Assembly (NCBI GenBank): GCA_949752735.1 | Contig: OX457053.1 | Span: forward strand, 26,907,797 to 26,971,796 | DNA: 64,000 nt | Source: Lumbricus terrestris | Lineage: Eukaryota > Annelida > Clitellata > Crassiclitellata > Lumbricidae | Reading direction: 5' to 3' | Shown here: positions 11,405 through 21,917 of the stretch, piece by piece | How the letters are laid out: each line of letters opens with the position of its first letter | How positions within the stretch are numbered: position 1 is the first letter of the stretch | Notes under the pieces: generated by a model | Database searches by the model: none | What the model saw: only the letters and a program-made list of their open reading frames with translations | Told to the model about the DNA's origin: nothing | Made by a program: the position numbers and the translations under genes

Positions 11405-11662
11405 CAAGACATAGCCAGGATTTTGTTTTGGAGGGTGGGGTTGTTTACCCGATTTTCAGCAAGCCGACAAGCAACCGAATCAACTAAGGGTTCGGAGAAG
11501 TATGGTGAGCTCTCATAGCGGATTCTGGACAGCCAATACATCACATTACACACTGCAGTTCTTACATCGTGTGTTGGTAAATGCAGTACTTCATTTTTAC
11601 ATTATTTCATTTCTGGGGGTGTTCTAACACCCAGAAACGCCCTTCCCGTAGTCACGGCCTTG
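11405..11662. mobile_element. Non-autonomous DNA element, CAAGGCC family
   Basis: The ends CAAGACATAGCCAGG and GTAGTCACGGCCTTG are imperfect inverted repeats. The flanking 8-mers TGCAAACG and TGCAAATC match at six positions. It shares GTGAGCTCTCATAGC and GCCAATACATCA with the element at 775-1639. Confidence 0.7.
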
Positions 11663-13370
11663 TGCAAATCAAATGCTTAATTCTCGTGTGGGCGTCTAGA
11701 TTCAACCTAGAATCCATAACAGTGCTCGGACTCTTATGGCGGGCAACATAAAAATAATGGAAACCTTGAAGAATGTAAACAACACTATGAAACCCTCTCT
11801 CTTGTTACGTATAAAAGGGAGTTTTAGCTTAGAAGAATAACAACACATGAAACTGCACTCTCGAGTTGCATAACATACGTGAGTTGGGATGCGAATAAAG
11901 GATGCAGGAAGCAGACATGCGTAGGCCACTTTGTGCGGTGAAAAATACACAGCAGCATTCCGTACAGACTCTGTGCATTCTTTACCACATGCAGCGCGAT
12001 ATATTAAAGAGAAAAAAAACCGAGGCTTTTCTTAACAAAGGCTAACAAAGTAGAGCACCTGATGTTCAAAGGCTGATGTATAGAACAAAGAAATCACTAA
12101 CGGATTTCAGATCCATTCAGAATATACACAAATCATTCCGGATGTGTATGAAAGAAGGAACTAATTGATTTCAAAAGACTTGTTAACTGTCATTCATAAA
12201 AACCCTTTACCGGCCAAAGTGCAGTAAATGGTAATGGCCTATGGGAGATGCATACCCTCAGTAGGCAAAGGGGTTAAATTAAATACTCATACCCCGGTAC
12301 ACTAAACAATGAAGGCATGAGCAAACTTAGCACAAAAATTATAACAGATCAAAAGAATATATATTCAGGGCTTCTATCGAGTGCAATCTAGTCTGAAACT
12401 TTACTTCATTGGACGATGAGAATTTCGACATATTTGCAAAGCAACTGAACATAATTTAAAATGCAAAGGTGTTGGTCATGTTCACAGCCAAGTTAAGCAC
12501 GCAGCAGATGCATATATCTACTTATTTAGGGTTGGGACTGTTCAAAACAGAAGAATTAGGAATCAGGTACTGAAAAGTTCTATAAGAACAGAAAGCTCAT
12601 AAAAATTTTTTAAAATAAGTCTGTCTACAAGCAAAACAACAGTATACCATCTTCGACAAAAATAGGAAATCCTATATCGATCGAGATAAACAGGAAAGCG
12701 AAATTATCCCTAAATTTCCTCTAGGTACACTGCGTATACGTATTAACGCTAGAGTCTGTCAATGCAGTGAATAAAACAATAAAACTATCAAATTTACTAG
12801 CAGGCAAACCAACAAACCATCACCATCATGCCTGTATTTCTGTACAGATCCCAAAAAAATAAGAAGTGGAACTTTGAAATCTTCAGCAAACACTGAAAGG
12901 TCTGGATAAGGACAAAATTGCCTGCCTACTTACATCTGCTGTTGATGCAGACTAGTAATAAACTCACTTGTCCATAGTAATTAAAACAATAAAACTAATG
13001 GCATCAATAAACTATAATTTTTCATCATAAGCCGGTCCTGTACAGCCACGGATGCTACGAGTGAGAAATAACTTTAAGATGTTGTTCAGCTATAAATGCT
13101 GAATACATGTCTGAACTGAAGAGAACAAAACCAATATTTTCCAGACCACAGAAGACAGTCACAATAATAATAATAATCATAACCATAAAGTTTATTGAAC
13201 CCAAGTATCAGCATCGACAACGAAAGACGAGTAAAATATTTTTAAAAAACCAAGACTAACAACAAGGAGATCAATAGGACTATAACCCTAAGAAATCTGG
13301 GTCCTGCTTATGGCCCACCTGTAAAACAATAGCACAAATTTTGTCGGATGTCGCAATAAGCCCTTCGCTC
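11663..13370. other. Low-repeat sequence, probably DAGLA intron 2
   Basis: Mostly unique, AT-rich sequence just downstream (minus strand) of DAGLA exon 2. I looked for the next DAGLA exon (third transmembrane segment) and did not find it. A short AAT run is near 13165. Confidence 0.4.
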
Positions 13371-13389
13371 TGCCTCTAGCGGGAAGCTT

Positions 13390-13745
13390 TTGGTCCCACG
13401 TGTTGAAACCTCAACCTGCCAGCATCGTGCTTTCTCAGTTGTAGGTCCATCTGTCTGGAATAGTCTCCCATTGGCCCAAATCTTCAGAAAACATCACCAA
13501 TTCATTCAATTTTTTTACATTTTTCATTTCGGGGGATGTTTTCATGGTTTTATTTCATGGTTTTTACATCATGTGCTGGTAAATGCATTCCATTATTTTT
13601 TAAATTTTCCATTTCGGGGGTGTTCAAACACCCAAAACACCCCCCTAAACACGGCCCTGTCATCGCGGTTGGACTGGGAGCGCTTCTGAGTGGTTTTCTT
13701 CAAGGGGTGCTATATAAATTCTTGAAATGACTGAATGAATGAAAA
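13390..13745 (+). pseudogene. LINE 3' end (reverse transcriptase C-terminus), interrupted
   Basis: Translation gives [15 protein letters not shown], the hallmark C-terminal motif of many non-LTR retrotransposon proteins. About 13515-13660 is foreign and resembles the interior of the CAAGGCC-family element. The 3' tail then resumes: GGTTGGACTGGGAGCGCTTC, CTTCAAGGGGTGCTATATAAA, then GAATGAATGA. 5'-truncated and non-functional. Confidence 0.75.
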
Positions 13746-13776
13746 TGAAATCAGGACTGTGAAATGTTTTGCCTAC

Positions 13777-13988
13777 CTAGTCGAACGTAGAGGACATAGT
13801 GCATTCCTGAACGCGGTTCGGTGTTCAGTATCGTCCCACGCATGCTCATCCATGCGCCGAACATTTCTATGATGACCGACACGCAGAGGATCACGAGGAA
13901 TCCGAGGATGTGCTTCTTCAGCATTGCTCCACAAGTATTGTCACTATCAAACTCAACAATGTTCAGCAGTACAGCCAGAACAATGATC
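13777..13988 (-). CDS. DAGLA: Diacylglycerol lipase alpha, coding exon 2
   Basis: This exon continues the DAGLA protein from the split Trp-32 codon to about residue 102. The acceptor is TGTCATTGTAG at 13989-13990 and the donor is G|GTAGGC at 13775-13777. Joining TG (exon 1) to G (exon 2) restores the Trp, and the spliced frame is open. The encoded segment holds the rest of the first membrane helix, a short loop with Cys, a second hydrophobic helix (LGFLVILCVSVIIEMF) and the conserved SMRGTILNTEPRSGMHYVLY loop. As recalled from the vertebrate protein, the distance from Trp-32 to the SMRG motif is the same (51 residues). The donor phase (one base, G) fits the Ala that follows in vertebrate DAGLA. 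Later exons carrying the Ser-Asp-His lipase domain were not found and presumably lie beyond the window's left edge. Confidence 0.9.
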
Positions 13989-14025
13989 CTACAATGACAA
14001 CACGAGACTCTCTTAGACCCTTTTT

Positions 14026-14126
14026 CATTCATTCATTCATTCAGAGCATTTATATAGCGCCCCTTCAAGAAACTACTCAGAGGCACTCCCAACCCAACCA
14101 CGAACAAAGAAAAAAGACTTAAGAGA
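14026..14126 (-). mobile_element. LINE 3' tail
   Basis: Minus-strand tail: GGTTGGGTTGGGAGTGCCTC, CTTGAAGGGGCGCTATATAA, followed by GAATGAATGAATGAATG. No coding part is recognisable. Confidence 0.75.
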
Positions 14127-14221
14127 CTTGTAGCACCCAGAATTGGCTCGCATTTGAAGAAAAAATAGATCATTAAAAAAAACCTCAGAAATCTAAATTG
14201 TAAGTATATGTAAGTACATTT

Positions 14222-14421
14222 AGAGCGCCCATCAAGATTACTACTCAGAGGTGCTCCCAATTACAGCATGGACACTGAATCGGAGTTTCATGCCGAAGTG
14301 AATTTAAACGTTGCGAGTGAAGAACTTGCTCAGGGTCCCTACGCGGCGGCTTGAGGTGGATTCGAAACTGCAACCTTCCGGTTCCAAGGCACTGAACATA
14401 CCCTGCACTACCACACCCCAC
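14222..14421 (-). mobile_element. tRNA-derived SINE
   Basis: Full-length but diverged copy, lying in DAGLA intron 1. It has the head CACTACCACACCCCAC (minus strand), the body and the tail. Confidence 0.8.
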
Positions 14422-14879
14422 AAATTGGTATGGATTCGCCTGCTATCATTGAGTAAGCCTAATGTTCATTATGTACTGTTGGTCTAGACTTGTTGAAGTG
14501 AAAGCGGTGTTAGTTATCAATTCTTATCTAAGGGAAGGCAAATATTGTTTGTAAGAGAAAGAATGTGGCCCTCTTCAAAGGCTGAAGTCCAACTATAATT
14601 GACTTTCTGAGACCCTTCTGTTTTTATCAGACAAAATAACCTCATGATCTACATATTGGTCAGATATGAGTTTCCATTCAAATGTTAGAAGCTATTGCAA
14701 TCAGTAAACCTATAGTCAGTGAACTTATACTTTAAGATTACCAAGTAATTCCGGCAAGCAACAGTTTGTCAGTACAACATTTACAGGTCCAATATCTGTA
14801 AAATTTTCTTGTAAAGGCATCAAGATATTGTACTATCAATGGCACAACTTTCAGACATAATTATTAATTGTACAGACTT

Positions 14880-15225
14880 CAGACCTATAACTAATGGTGT
14901 GAACTAGAGGTATGTTAATAGTTCGGATCTCATACTTATTAATATTACAGACTGCAGACATATTAATATCACAAATTTCAGACATATTTTATGATACAGG
15001 CTTTAGACCTATTAACAGTATACTTCAGACCTAGTTAATATTGACATATTTCAGACATATTAATTGTACAGACTTCACACCTATTAACGACTTCACACCT
15101 ATTAATGGTACAGATTTCACACCTATTAGACACTTCACACCCATTAATGGAACGAAATTCACATCTAGTAATGACACAGATTTCACACATTAATAGTACA
15201 AACTTCAGACTCATTAATGGAAGAA
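14880..15225. repeat. Degenerate ~24-bp tandem repeat
   Basis: Repeated variants of TATTAATGGTACAGACTTCA with strong drift, about a dozen units. It lies inside DAGLA intron 1. Confidence 0.7.
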
Positions 15226-15651
15226 CCGTTTGTACACGGATTCTGACAAATGGAAATTAAAAGAAATGAACATTCACATGTCCAAATTACATAGATCTCT
15301 GCCAGTACATGGCATACCAACTTATTCTTCCATTATCTATTATCATTATCGTAATCATAATTTCAAGATTTCTCGACTGCTTTGGCAAGCACATGTATGG
15401 ACAGCAACCAACCTATAGATATGTATTCAGTGAAAACAGTTGAACAGGTTTAAAGAATGGGCAGATGGCTATGATAAATGGCATTTGGAACTGATGTGAG
15501 AATTAAAAAAGTCAGAAAAGAGACAGCTTAGCTTCTAAAATGTTTCAAGGCAGGGATAGCTGTTAGGATGTAGAGTTTTGGCCCATGAAAAAGAGTATAT
15601 ATACATGAGAAATTAGCCAAAGAAAAAGCAGCTTTCGGGTAAAATACGAAC

Positions 15652-15746
15652 CAAACCGTGTGTAGAACAATGAGAACAACGGCTGGAACAACAAGGTCAT
15701 CCGAACCGACACTCCAGCGTCTGTTGAACACAATGATACCAGGCAT
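15652..15746 (-). CDS. DAGLA: Diacylglycerol lipase alpha, first coding exon
   Basis: DAGLA is a plasma-membrane serine hydrolase that cleaves sn-1 fatty acids from diacylglycerol to release 2-arachidonoylglycerol, an endocannabinoid-type signal. The exon encodes residues 1-31 and the first two bases of Trp-32. The segment MPGIIVFNRRWSVGSDDLVV is nearly identical to the vertebrate DAGLA N-terminus and closer to alpha than to beta, followed by the start of the first membrane helix. The ATG has a purine at -3 (GCAGCC before ATG) and an in-frame TGA seven codons upstream, which fixes the start. The donor TG|GTTCGT at 15650-15652 joins exon 2 in matching phase. The frame stays open past the donor into intronic sequence; that part is not protein. 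The catalytic domain is not in the window, so activity cannot be judged. Confidence 0.93.
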
Positions 15747-15948
15747 GGCTGCGAGATTTCTTTCTCAACGCAGGAACCGTTCACACGTAGAATATCCGAC
15801 CAGATTTCCCCAATGGCAGTTCAAAAGGAGCACCACATAATTGTATGTTCAAATGTTCCTACAAATGCAAAAATATATGCAAAAAATGCATGCAATGCAG
15901 TTGATTTCATTAATTTATATAGCATTTTTCACAGTAACTCATTTCTAG

Positions 15949-16034
15949 CAGTGTTGGGCAACATACTTTTCAACAGTAATGCTTGAAAACAGAAATCAAT
16001 TCTCAATTACCATTGTTTATTGCGCCCATCACTG
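15949..16034. mobile_element. Very short hAT-like MITE remnant
   Basis: The ends CAGTGTTGGGCAAC and TTGCGCCCATCACTG are inverted repeats 86 bp apart overall. The flanking 8-mers do not match, so this is tentative. Confidence 0.4.
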
Positions 16035-16223
16035 ATATGATTTTTTAGCACAGTATACATAACAAAATCGACTCGAGTTGCCGCCTGTTTACTAGTTTTT
16101 CTGGTCACGTGATCTTGATAGTGGAAAACTCCATCTTGAAAATCAGTCTGGCTTGTGATTGGTCGGTAGTCTAATCGAAATAGCTTGCGAGTGGTCGGTA
16201 CGATACATCGCTTTGATTGTCGA

Positions 16224-16383
16224 CTTTCAAATCAGTCACACATTCTGACTACAGCAAAGGCCAGAAGTCGAAGTACTGTTTGTTAACAATTACAAACAGT
16301 ACGTTTAAGTCATCTTCGTTTAATTAATCGACTTCCGACCTCCGCTGTAGTCACTAGTCAGAATGTGTGATTGATTTTGAAAG
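16224..16383. repeat. Large imperfect hairpin
   Basis: CTTTCAAATCAGTCACACAT near the left pairs with ATGTGTGATTGATTTTGAAAG at the right; an inner perfect 11-bp stem, GTACTGTTTGT/ACAAACAGTAC, lies at about 16276-16305. Confidence 0.75.
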
Positions 16384-16520
16384 TGAGGCTCAGAATACAA
16401 ATGGCGGACGACAGTGGGCGATGCAAGCCTAACTTTCACGTGTTTTCTCGTTCCGACCAATATTAGAGGCGATTTCTGACGCTAACGAGTGACAGGCGAA
16501 TTTCAACCCACCAATCACAG

Positions 16521-16791
16521 CAGTGTAAGAATTGTGGACAAATAACTGGGGGGATGGGGGTTGGACCATTATCCACTTGGAATTGGGGTGTGAAAAACAG
16601 ACTTTACTAATAATATCTTTTCCTTAATTAAACGCCTGCAAGACGCACTGCGCTTTACATTTACAGGTTATACAGTAATCTTAATTAAACTTAACTACCA
16701 ACTGAACAGACAGCTTTGTAATTACACTATGGGGCTCTAAGAAAGACTGGGGTGAAACCTCCAACCCCCCCCCCCGGGAATTCTCACCCTG
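16521..16791. mobile_element. hAT-like MITE, CAGGGTGAGAATTG family
   Basis: The ends CAGTGTAAGAATTGTGGA and GGGAATTCTCACCCTG are flanked by the exact 8-bp duplication AATCACAG (16513-16520, 16792-16799). Relatives are at 31706-31846 and 55083-55229. Confidence 0.85.
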
Positions 16792-17134
16792 AATCACAGG
16801 CCACCTTCTGTTGAACGAGTTCATCACGTGATCAGAAAAACTAGTCACAGCCTCACAGGCAGCAATGAGAGTCGACGCACTGTTTGTTTATTTATACCAC
16901 ATGTGTTTATACTGTGATTATACGGTGTTGCTAGCCTAAAATGATGTCAAGGTTTGTAAATGTGCAATTCAAATGAAACTCATTATACCGGAGCACTAAC
17001 CCATATGACTTGCAGATTTTATACAGGGCTGCCGATCTAATTAATACAACTTTGGGGAAACGACGTCCAGCTGCACAAGTCGATGACGTAAACAGCAATG
17101 TTACAGCATGGTATCCGTCATGCGCACTTCCTTG

Positions 17135-17507
17135 CAGCGTTGCCACTCCTTGGTTTTTTTTACAAGATCTTGGATTTTTCGATCTGAACTTGGGAAATGG
17201 GTTTTTTTGGGGACGAACTTGGGTTTTTTGCTTGGTTCTTTCGACCCAAAAAATTGTAATTTTTGACATTTTCGGGACATTTTTGACATTTTCGGGAAAT
17301 TTTTGACATTTTTAAGGAAGATTTGTGGCAGATGACTAAAAAGAAAAAGGTCATCAGATTTTTCGACCGAAAATTCTTAAATCTGAATTTTTCGGTCGAA
17401 AATTCTGAAATTCTGGACATTTTAGAAAGATTTGCTAAACTTAGATTTTCTTGGTTTTTTAACCCCCTCCAACTTGGGTTTTTTCATTTTTTAGAGTGGC
17501 AACGCTG
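17135..17507. mobile_element. hAT-like MITE, CAGCGTTGCCACTC family
   Basis: The ends CAGCGTTGCCACTCC and AGAGTGGCAACGCTG are perfect over 13-14 bp. The exact 8-bp duplication CTTCCTTG lies at 17127-17134 and 17508-17515. The interior is T-rich with repeated TTTTTGACATTTTCGGG. Open frames in it are not genes. Confidence 0.9.
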
Positions 17508-17515
17508 CTTCCTTG

Positions 17516-18095
17516 TGAATATTCAACACGTGTCATTTCAGAGAAATCACAAAAAATTGCCATGCTGGCAGATGTCTTGAAAATGGCTTCCGATGAATCC
17601 GGCAAACCGCATTAGATTTAGATCTAAAGATGTCGGAGCATGCATACGTCAGACGCAGTCGAGAGTGGATGAAGAATCGATTAAATCGCGATTCCAATGC
17701 ACGAATCGACAGTTCGTCGATCACAGACTGGGTGTGCTTTTAGCACGTATTCCACGAATTCACGGAAAAATTTTCACATGTGCAGACCACGTGGACCATC
17801 TCAGCAGATCCTGCCTCTACCAGCTGCAAGTCAATTCGCACCGCGCAGCTTGGGATGTGCACAGCGTTCCAGACTCCAGAAGCATTTGTTTATTGACGAG
17901 ACTGGATCATTGCAATTCCATTCTTGCCGGTCGACCAGATATCCTGCCTGTCCGTAGGCCTACACCTGCTTGTCTTAACTCTCGCCAAGGTCAAATATCC
18001 GCACATATGCCGAAGTGAGTATATGGGTGAAGTACTTAAAATGCACTCTAATAGGTCTCCACACAAATAGGCTACATGCACGCATAGGCCCACAT
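17516..18095. other. Unique-looking sequence, no gene assigned
   Basis: A 141-codon plus-strand open frame at 17593-18018 has ordinary composition but no recognisable domain, no paired splice sites, and overlaps other open frames. I could not support it as a gene. Confidence 0.35.
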
Positions 18096-18097
18096 AG

Positions 18098-18215
18098 CCT
18101 ACATACATACATACATACATACATACATACATACATACATACATACATACATGCATGCATGCATGCATACATACATACATACATACATACACACATACAC
18201 ACACACACACATAAC
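18098..18215. repeat. TACA/TGCA microsatellite
   Basis: ACAT/TACA repeats with a short TGCA block and a terminal CA run. Confidence 0.95.
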
Positions 18216-18539
18216 ATATAATGAATGCTCCAAAAGCTAGAAAGGTCAGTAGGCGTAGTGATAAGCTCACACACAGGTAGAAGCAAATCAGTGTAAACCA
18301 AACGTGAATTGATTGATAGTTGATATGACAGAGTTTCTGTGCGTACTTATTTTCTAGATCCGTTTCGAGATCTAATCGAAAACTGATTGTACGCCAAGCC
18401 CACTAGGAATAGATTGCCAGTGTTGATCAGCACTATCATGGTTTTGCACCTGCAAGTCGGCAACTGCCTATATTGAACTGCGTGTGCGTGCGTGCGTGCG
18501 TGTGTGTGTGTGTGTGTTGTTCATATATTATAATCAATC

Positions 18540-18600
18540 AAATAGAATTTATATGGCGCCTCTTCAAGGTACCTACTCAGAGGCGCTCCCGGCTGAGATC
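18540..18600 (-). mobile_element. SINE/LINE 3' tail fragment
   Basis: Contains TATATGGCGCCTCTTCAAGG and CTCAGAGGCGCTCCCGGC preceded by AATCAATCAAAT. Only the shared tail is present, so SINE and LINE origin cannot be told apart. Confidence 0.6.
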
Positions 18601-18664
18601 AAGCAATATATATGTATGTATACGTATATCAGTACATTTTAACTTAAACTTGACTACTTGCCGT

Positions 18665-18945
18665 TTGACGACACTGCTGCGTCAAAACAAATATGGTTAG
18701 CATCGCCCTCCTCAATCCTCCAGGCTTGGGTCTGGCACCGCCAGAGTATTTATAAGGGCAGCAGTAGAGTTCCAGAACGCGACGGTGTGCTGACTGTATA
18801 CATGCAATCTGATTCCAGACGATTACATCACCTTAACAGCTCCACCACTGCACGTCAGTACGTCAGTGCCTAACAGTGCCAGTCCCAAGCCTGGATGGAG
18901 GAGGAGGGCAACGCTAATGATGTTTGTTATCACACTGTGCCAATA
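18665..18945. repeat. Inverted pair of CCAGTCCCAAGCCTGG dispersed repeats
   Basis: The copy at about 18665-18745 (CATCGCCCTCCTC...CCAGGCTTGGGTCTGGCAC) is the reverse complement of the one at about 18860-18945 (GTGCCAGTCCCAAGCCTGG...GAGGAGGGCAACGC). The same unit occurs inverted at 27127-27930 and singly near 23590 and 56750. Confidence 0.65.
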
Positions 18946-19082
18946 AACTGAAACTAATACGTGTACCAACGCCGTGCCCCATTAGCACAAAAAATGGGGA
19001 GTTATGATATGCTGCTGACGGCTGAAGTATGTTATGTAATTTAATGTTTGTGGACATTAAAACAACATCTGCTGAAACACGT

Positions 19083-19640
19083 CACACGGCTATACAAGTA
19101 TACATGCAGCATGGCTATACAAGCATACATGCAACATGGATATACAAGTATACATGCAACATGGCTATACATGAAACAAGGCTTTACAAGTATACATGCA
19201 ACATGGCTTTACAAGTATACATGCAACATGGCTGTACAAGTATACATGCAACAGGGCTATACAAGTATACATGCAACATGGCTATGCAGGTATACATGCG
19301 ACATGGCTATGCAAGTATACATGCAACATGGCTACACAAGTATACATGCAGCAATGTTGCATGTATACTTATATAGCCATGTTGCATGTATACTTGCATA
19401 GCCATGTTGCAGCAACATGGCTATGCAAGTATACATGCAACATGGCTATACAAGCATACATGCAACAGGGCTGTACAAGTATATATGCAACATGGCTATA
19501 CAAGCATACATGCAACAGGGCTGTACAAGTATACATGCAACATGGCTATACAAGTATACATGCAACATGGCTATACAAGTATACATGCAACATGGCTGTA
19601 CAAGTACACATGTAGCATGGCTGTACAAGTATACATGCAT
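19083..19640. repeat. 25-bp minisatellite, left part
   Basis: The unit contains ACAAGTATACATGCAACA plus TGGCTAT. The 25-bp length cycles through three frames, giving spurious Tyr/Met/His-rich open frames. A reverse-oriented block lies at about 19350-19412. It continues after the 2.27-kb insertion at 21918. Confidence 0.97.
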
Positions 19641-19902
19641 CATGGCTAGTGATGTAGCTTTTCCGGAAAAGTATTTTGACGGAAAGTTTCCGGAAAGTTT
19701 CCGGAAAGTTTCCAGAAACTTTCCGAAGAACCGGAAAACACATTAAAATCAGAAAATATCAGAATTTCACTCTCAGAAATTTTTCTTATACTTTAGACTC
19801 CTTTTATTTACAGTACTTCTGTCGATACAAACAATGTTGAACTTAAAAATAATTATTATGAGCAATAAACACTGTGCACTTCATTAGCACTTCAGACTAG
19901 AG

Positions 19903-21243
19903 CAGTGATTCCGTTAACGTGCGTCCGTGCGTCCCGGACGCACAAATTTTGACGCCGGACGCACAAAAATAAAGGCGGGTGCGTCCATGGACGCACTGAA
20001 GTTGTGGATGGACGCACAAATAAATTAACGATGCGTCCATGGGACACCAATAGGAAATACCGTGGGGTCCGTATATGTGTAGCTGTCTCAGTTTATGCAT
20101 TGCGTATTAACTGACTGGTTATATTGGTGAATAATTTATGCAATGACCTATTTATGAATATTTTCATTTCTTTGTAAGTGAGTAGCATACATAGCATACA
20201 TGCAGGCCTAGACCTAAACCATCGACAAGTCAGCAATATTATAGCGTTCAACCGTTAATTTCCTTGAGCTGGCTTAAAAAGTATAGGCCTAATGATCGTC
20301 TTCGGATAGAAACTAAAATCAAGAAAATTAAAAGAACTACAACAATGCTCAAATATTTCTTTTTGAAAAGTATAAAACTATATATTATCGTCGGGAAGAT
20401 TGGTACTAGTTATAGGCTATAGAGTCCTAAAATTTCCCTGTTTATTTTAGAATGATGTCATTGCTAACGACAATCGCATTTTAGCTCTCTCAGGCTCTGC
20501 CTTCATTCATTCATTTCAATAAGTTACATAACGCCTCTACAAGGAGCCCTCTCAGAGGCGCTCTCCAGTCAATATTAATGCAATATGATGCAATCTAATT
20601 GCGCTCTGACACCAGCTTTTGCTTCTAAATGGCTGTTAGGCTAATTTGTTCTCACATTTTAAAAACTAAAAACTTCTACTTATCGTTGGCTTAGAATAGG
20701 CCTATATATGGCCTACTTGACCTTTCACGATTCCACGATACAGGCCTTTATTTTATTCCAAGTCAGCCTACCTCAAGAGAAGCTGGCTGTAGGCCTAATT
20801 TATGAGTTTATGACTTGGTATTTTCGGTATTGGTATCGACAACTTCAGATTTTAACACACACAAAATAGCCAATGGTAAAATGAATTTTATAGCTGACTT
20901 TAGCTATATAGCCTAAATGAACTTTCGTAAACGGAGGAGGGTCAGAGCCAATTTTTACGTACGCATGTGGCTGTTCGCAAAATGTACGAGTTGCAACAGA
21001 ATGAGAGGGTCAAAAATACGAATTTTGGCGTAGGTTACGTAATAATAGGCCTAATGGTTGGGCCCTTTGTCGCCTGTAATATAAGAAGTTCGGAATTTTT
21101 TACATTTGGCCTACTATGGCCCGATGGGACTCCAAAAATGGATGGGTGTGGAGTCCATGACTCTTATCCATTTGGCGTGGACTCCAATTTTTTGATGTGA
21201 TGCGTCCGTGACTCCAAGAATTCAGACCTTAACGGAATCACTG
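19903..21243. mobile_element. 1.34-kb hAT-like element (CAGTGATTCCGTTAA ends), nested
   Basis: The ends CAGTGATTCCGTTAACG and TTAACGGAATCACTG are inverted repeats with the exact 8-bp duplication GACTAGAG (19895-19902, 21244-21251). Left subterminal copies of GCGTCC and GGACGCAC form short palindromes. It contains a LINE/SINE tail at 20505-20575. No transposase reading frame is recognisable, so it is probably non-autonomous. Confidence 0.88.
20505..20575 (-). mobile_element. LINE/SINE 3' tail fragment
   Basis: CATTCATTCATTTC followed by AACGCCTCTACAAGG and CTCAGAGGCGCTC: the reverse complement of the shared tail with its GAATGAATG terminus. Confidence 0.65.
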
Positions 21244-21917
21244 GACTAGAGCAGCCTATTGAAAACTAGTTGCTTGCATGTCTGCAGTCATCTCTGTTGC
21301 AAGAAATGTGTAAAAAACTGATATATACGCATGAAATAATACAGCATCAATTTCTGTTTCTGTCTTATATTTTCATAACTCACAAATATGAAGGTGACTG
21401 AATGATAACAAATATTTTCTCTAAATATACAGCAAAGTTTAATTGCATTTAATTCCTAAATGTACCGGCATTTTCGGGCTGTGTGAACAATTATCACTAA
21501 CACTAGCAGTGCCATCTATTGAATAAACTATTACTTATAACCACCTAAGACTGCTTATAGTGATGGATGTATTTAGTGACATTACATTGAAAGAAAAATT
21601 CAGACTCCTTAGAGTTGAGTATGTATTTAATAATATTTCATTGGTGGAAAAATATGTCGGAAAGTTTCAAGAAAAATATGAAACTTTCCAGACAATTTCT
21701 CCACCTCACAACACTAACTTCTGACAGTGATTGATGTATTTAGTAACATTATATTGAAAGAAAATTTCGGACTCATTAGAATTGAGTATGTATTTAATAA
21801 TATTTTATTGGTGAAAAAATATGTCGGAAAGTTTCCGGAAAGATTCGTCGGAAAGTTTCCGAAACTTTCCGGAAAGATATGAAACTTTCCGAGGAAAGTT
21901 TCCGCCTCACAACACTA

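Larger units (their letters stand above)
13989..15651 (-). other. DAGLA: DAGLA intron 1
   Basis: 1.66-kb intron bounded by GT (15650-15651) and AG (13989-13990). It contains a LINE tail (14026-14126), a SINE (14222-14421) and a degenerate TTCAGACCTATTAAT repeat (about 14880-15225). Confidence 0.8.
16068..16879. mobile_element. Foldback-like element with long imperfect terminal inverted repeats
   Basis: The left arm (about 16068-16118: TCGACTCGAG..., CTAGTTTTTCTGGTCACGTG) pairs with the right arm (about 16822-16879: ATCACGTGATCAGAAAAACT, ...GAGAGTCGACG). An internal hairpin is at 16224-16383. A younger MITE (16521-16791) sits inside. No coding capacity was seen. Confidence 0.6.
19647..21917. 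mobile_element. 2.27-kb non-autonomous element (TAGTGWTGTRAG ends) splitting the 25-bp minisatellite
   Basis: The ends TAGTGATGTAG and CTCACAACACTA are imperfect inverted repeats, flanked by the exact 8-bp duplication ATCATGGC (19639-19646, 21918-21925), itself part of the minisatellite unit. Subterminal regions carry many TTTCCGGAAAGTTTCCGG motifs at both ends. The right end is partly duplicated (CTCACAACACTA also at about 21705-21716). No transposase was recognised. It contains a younger 1.34-kb element. Confidence 0.85.

Noticed and set aside
17593..18018. 141-codon plus-strand open frame with ordinary composition
   Set aside because: No recognisable domain, overlapping open frames on both strands, and no splice partners found.
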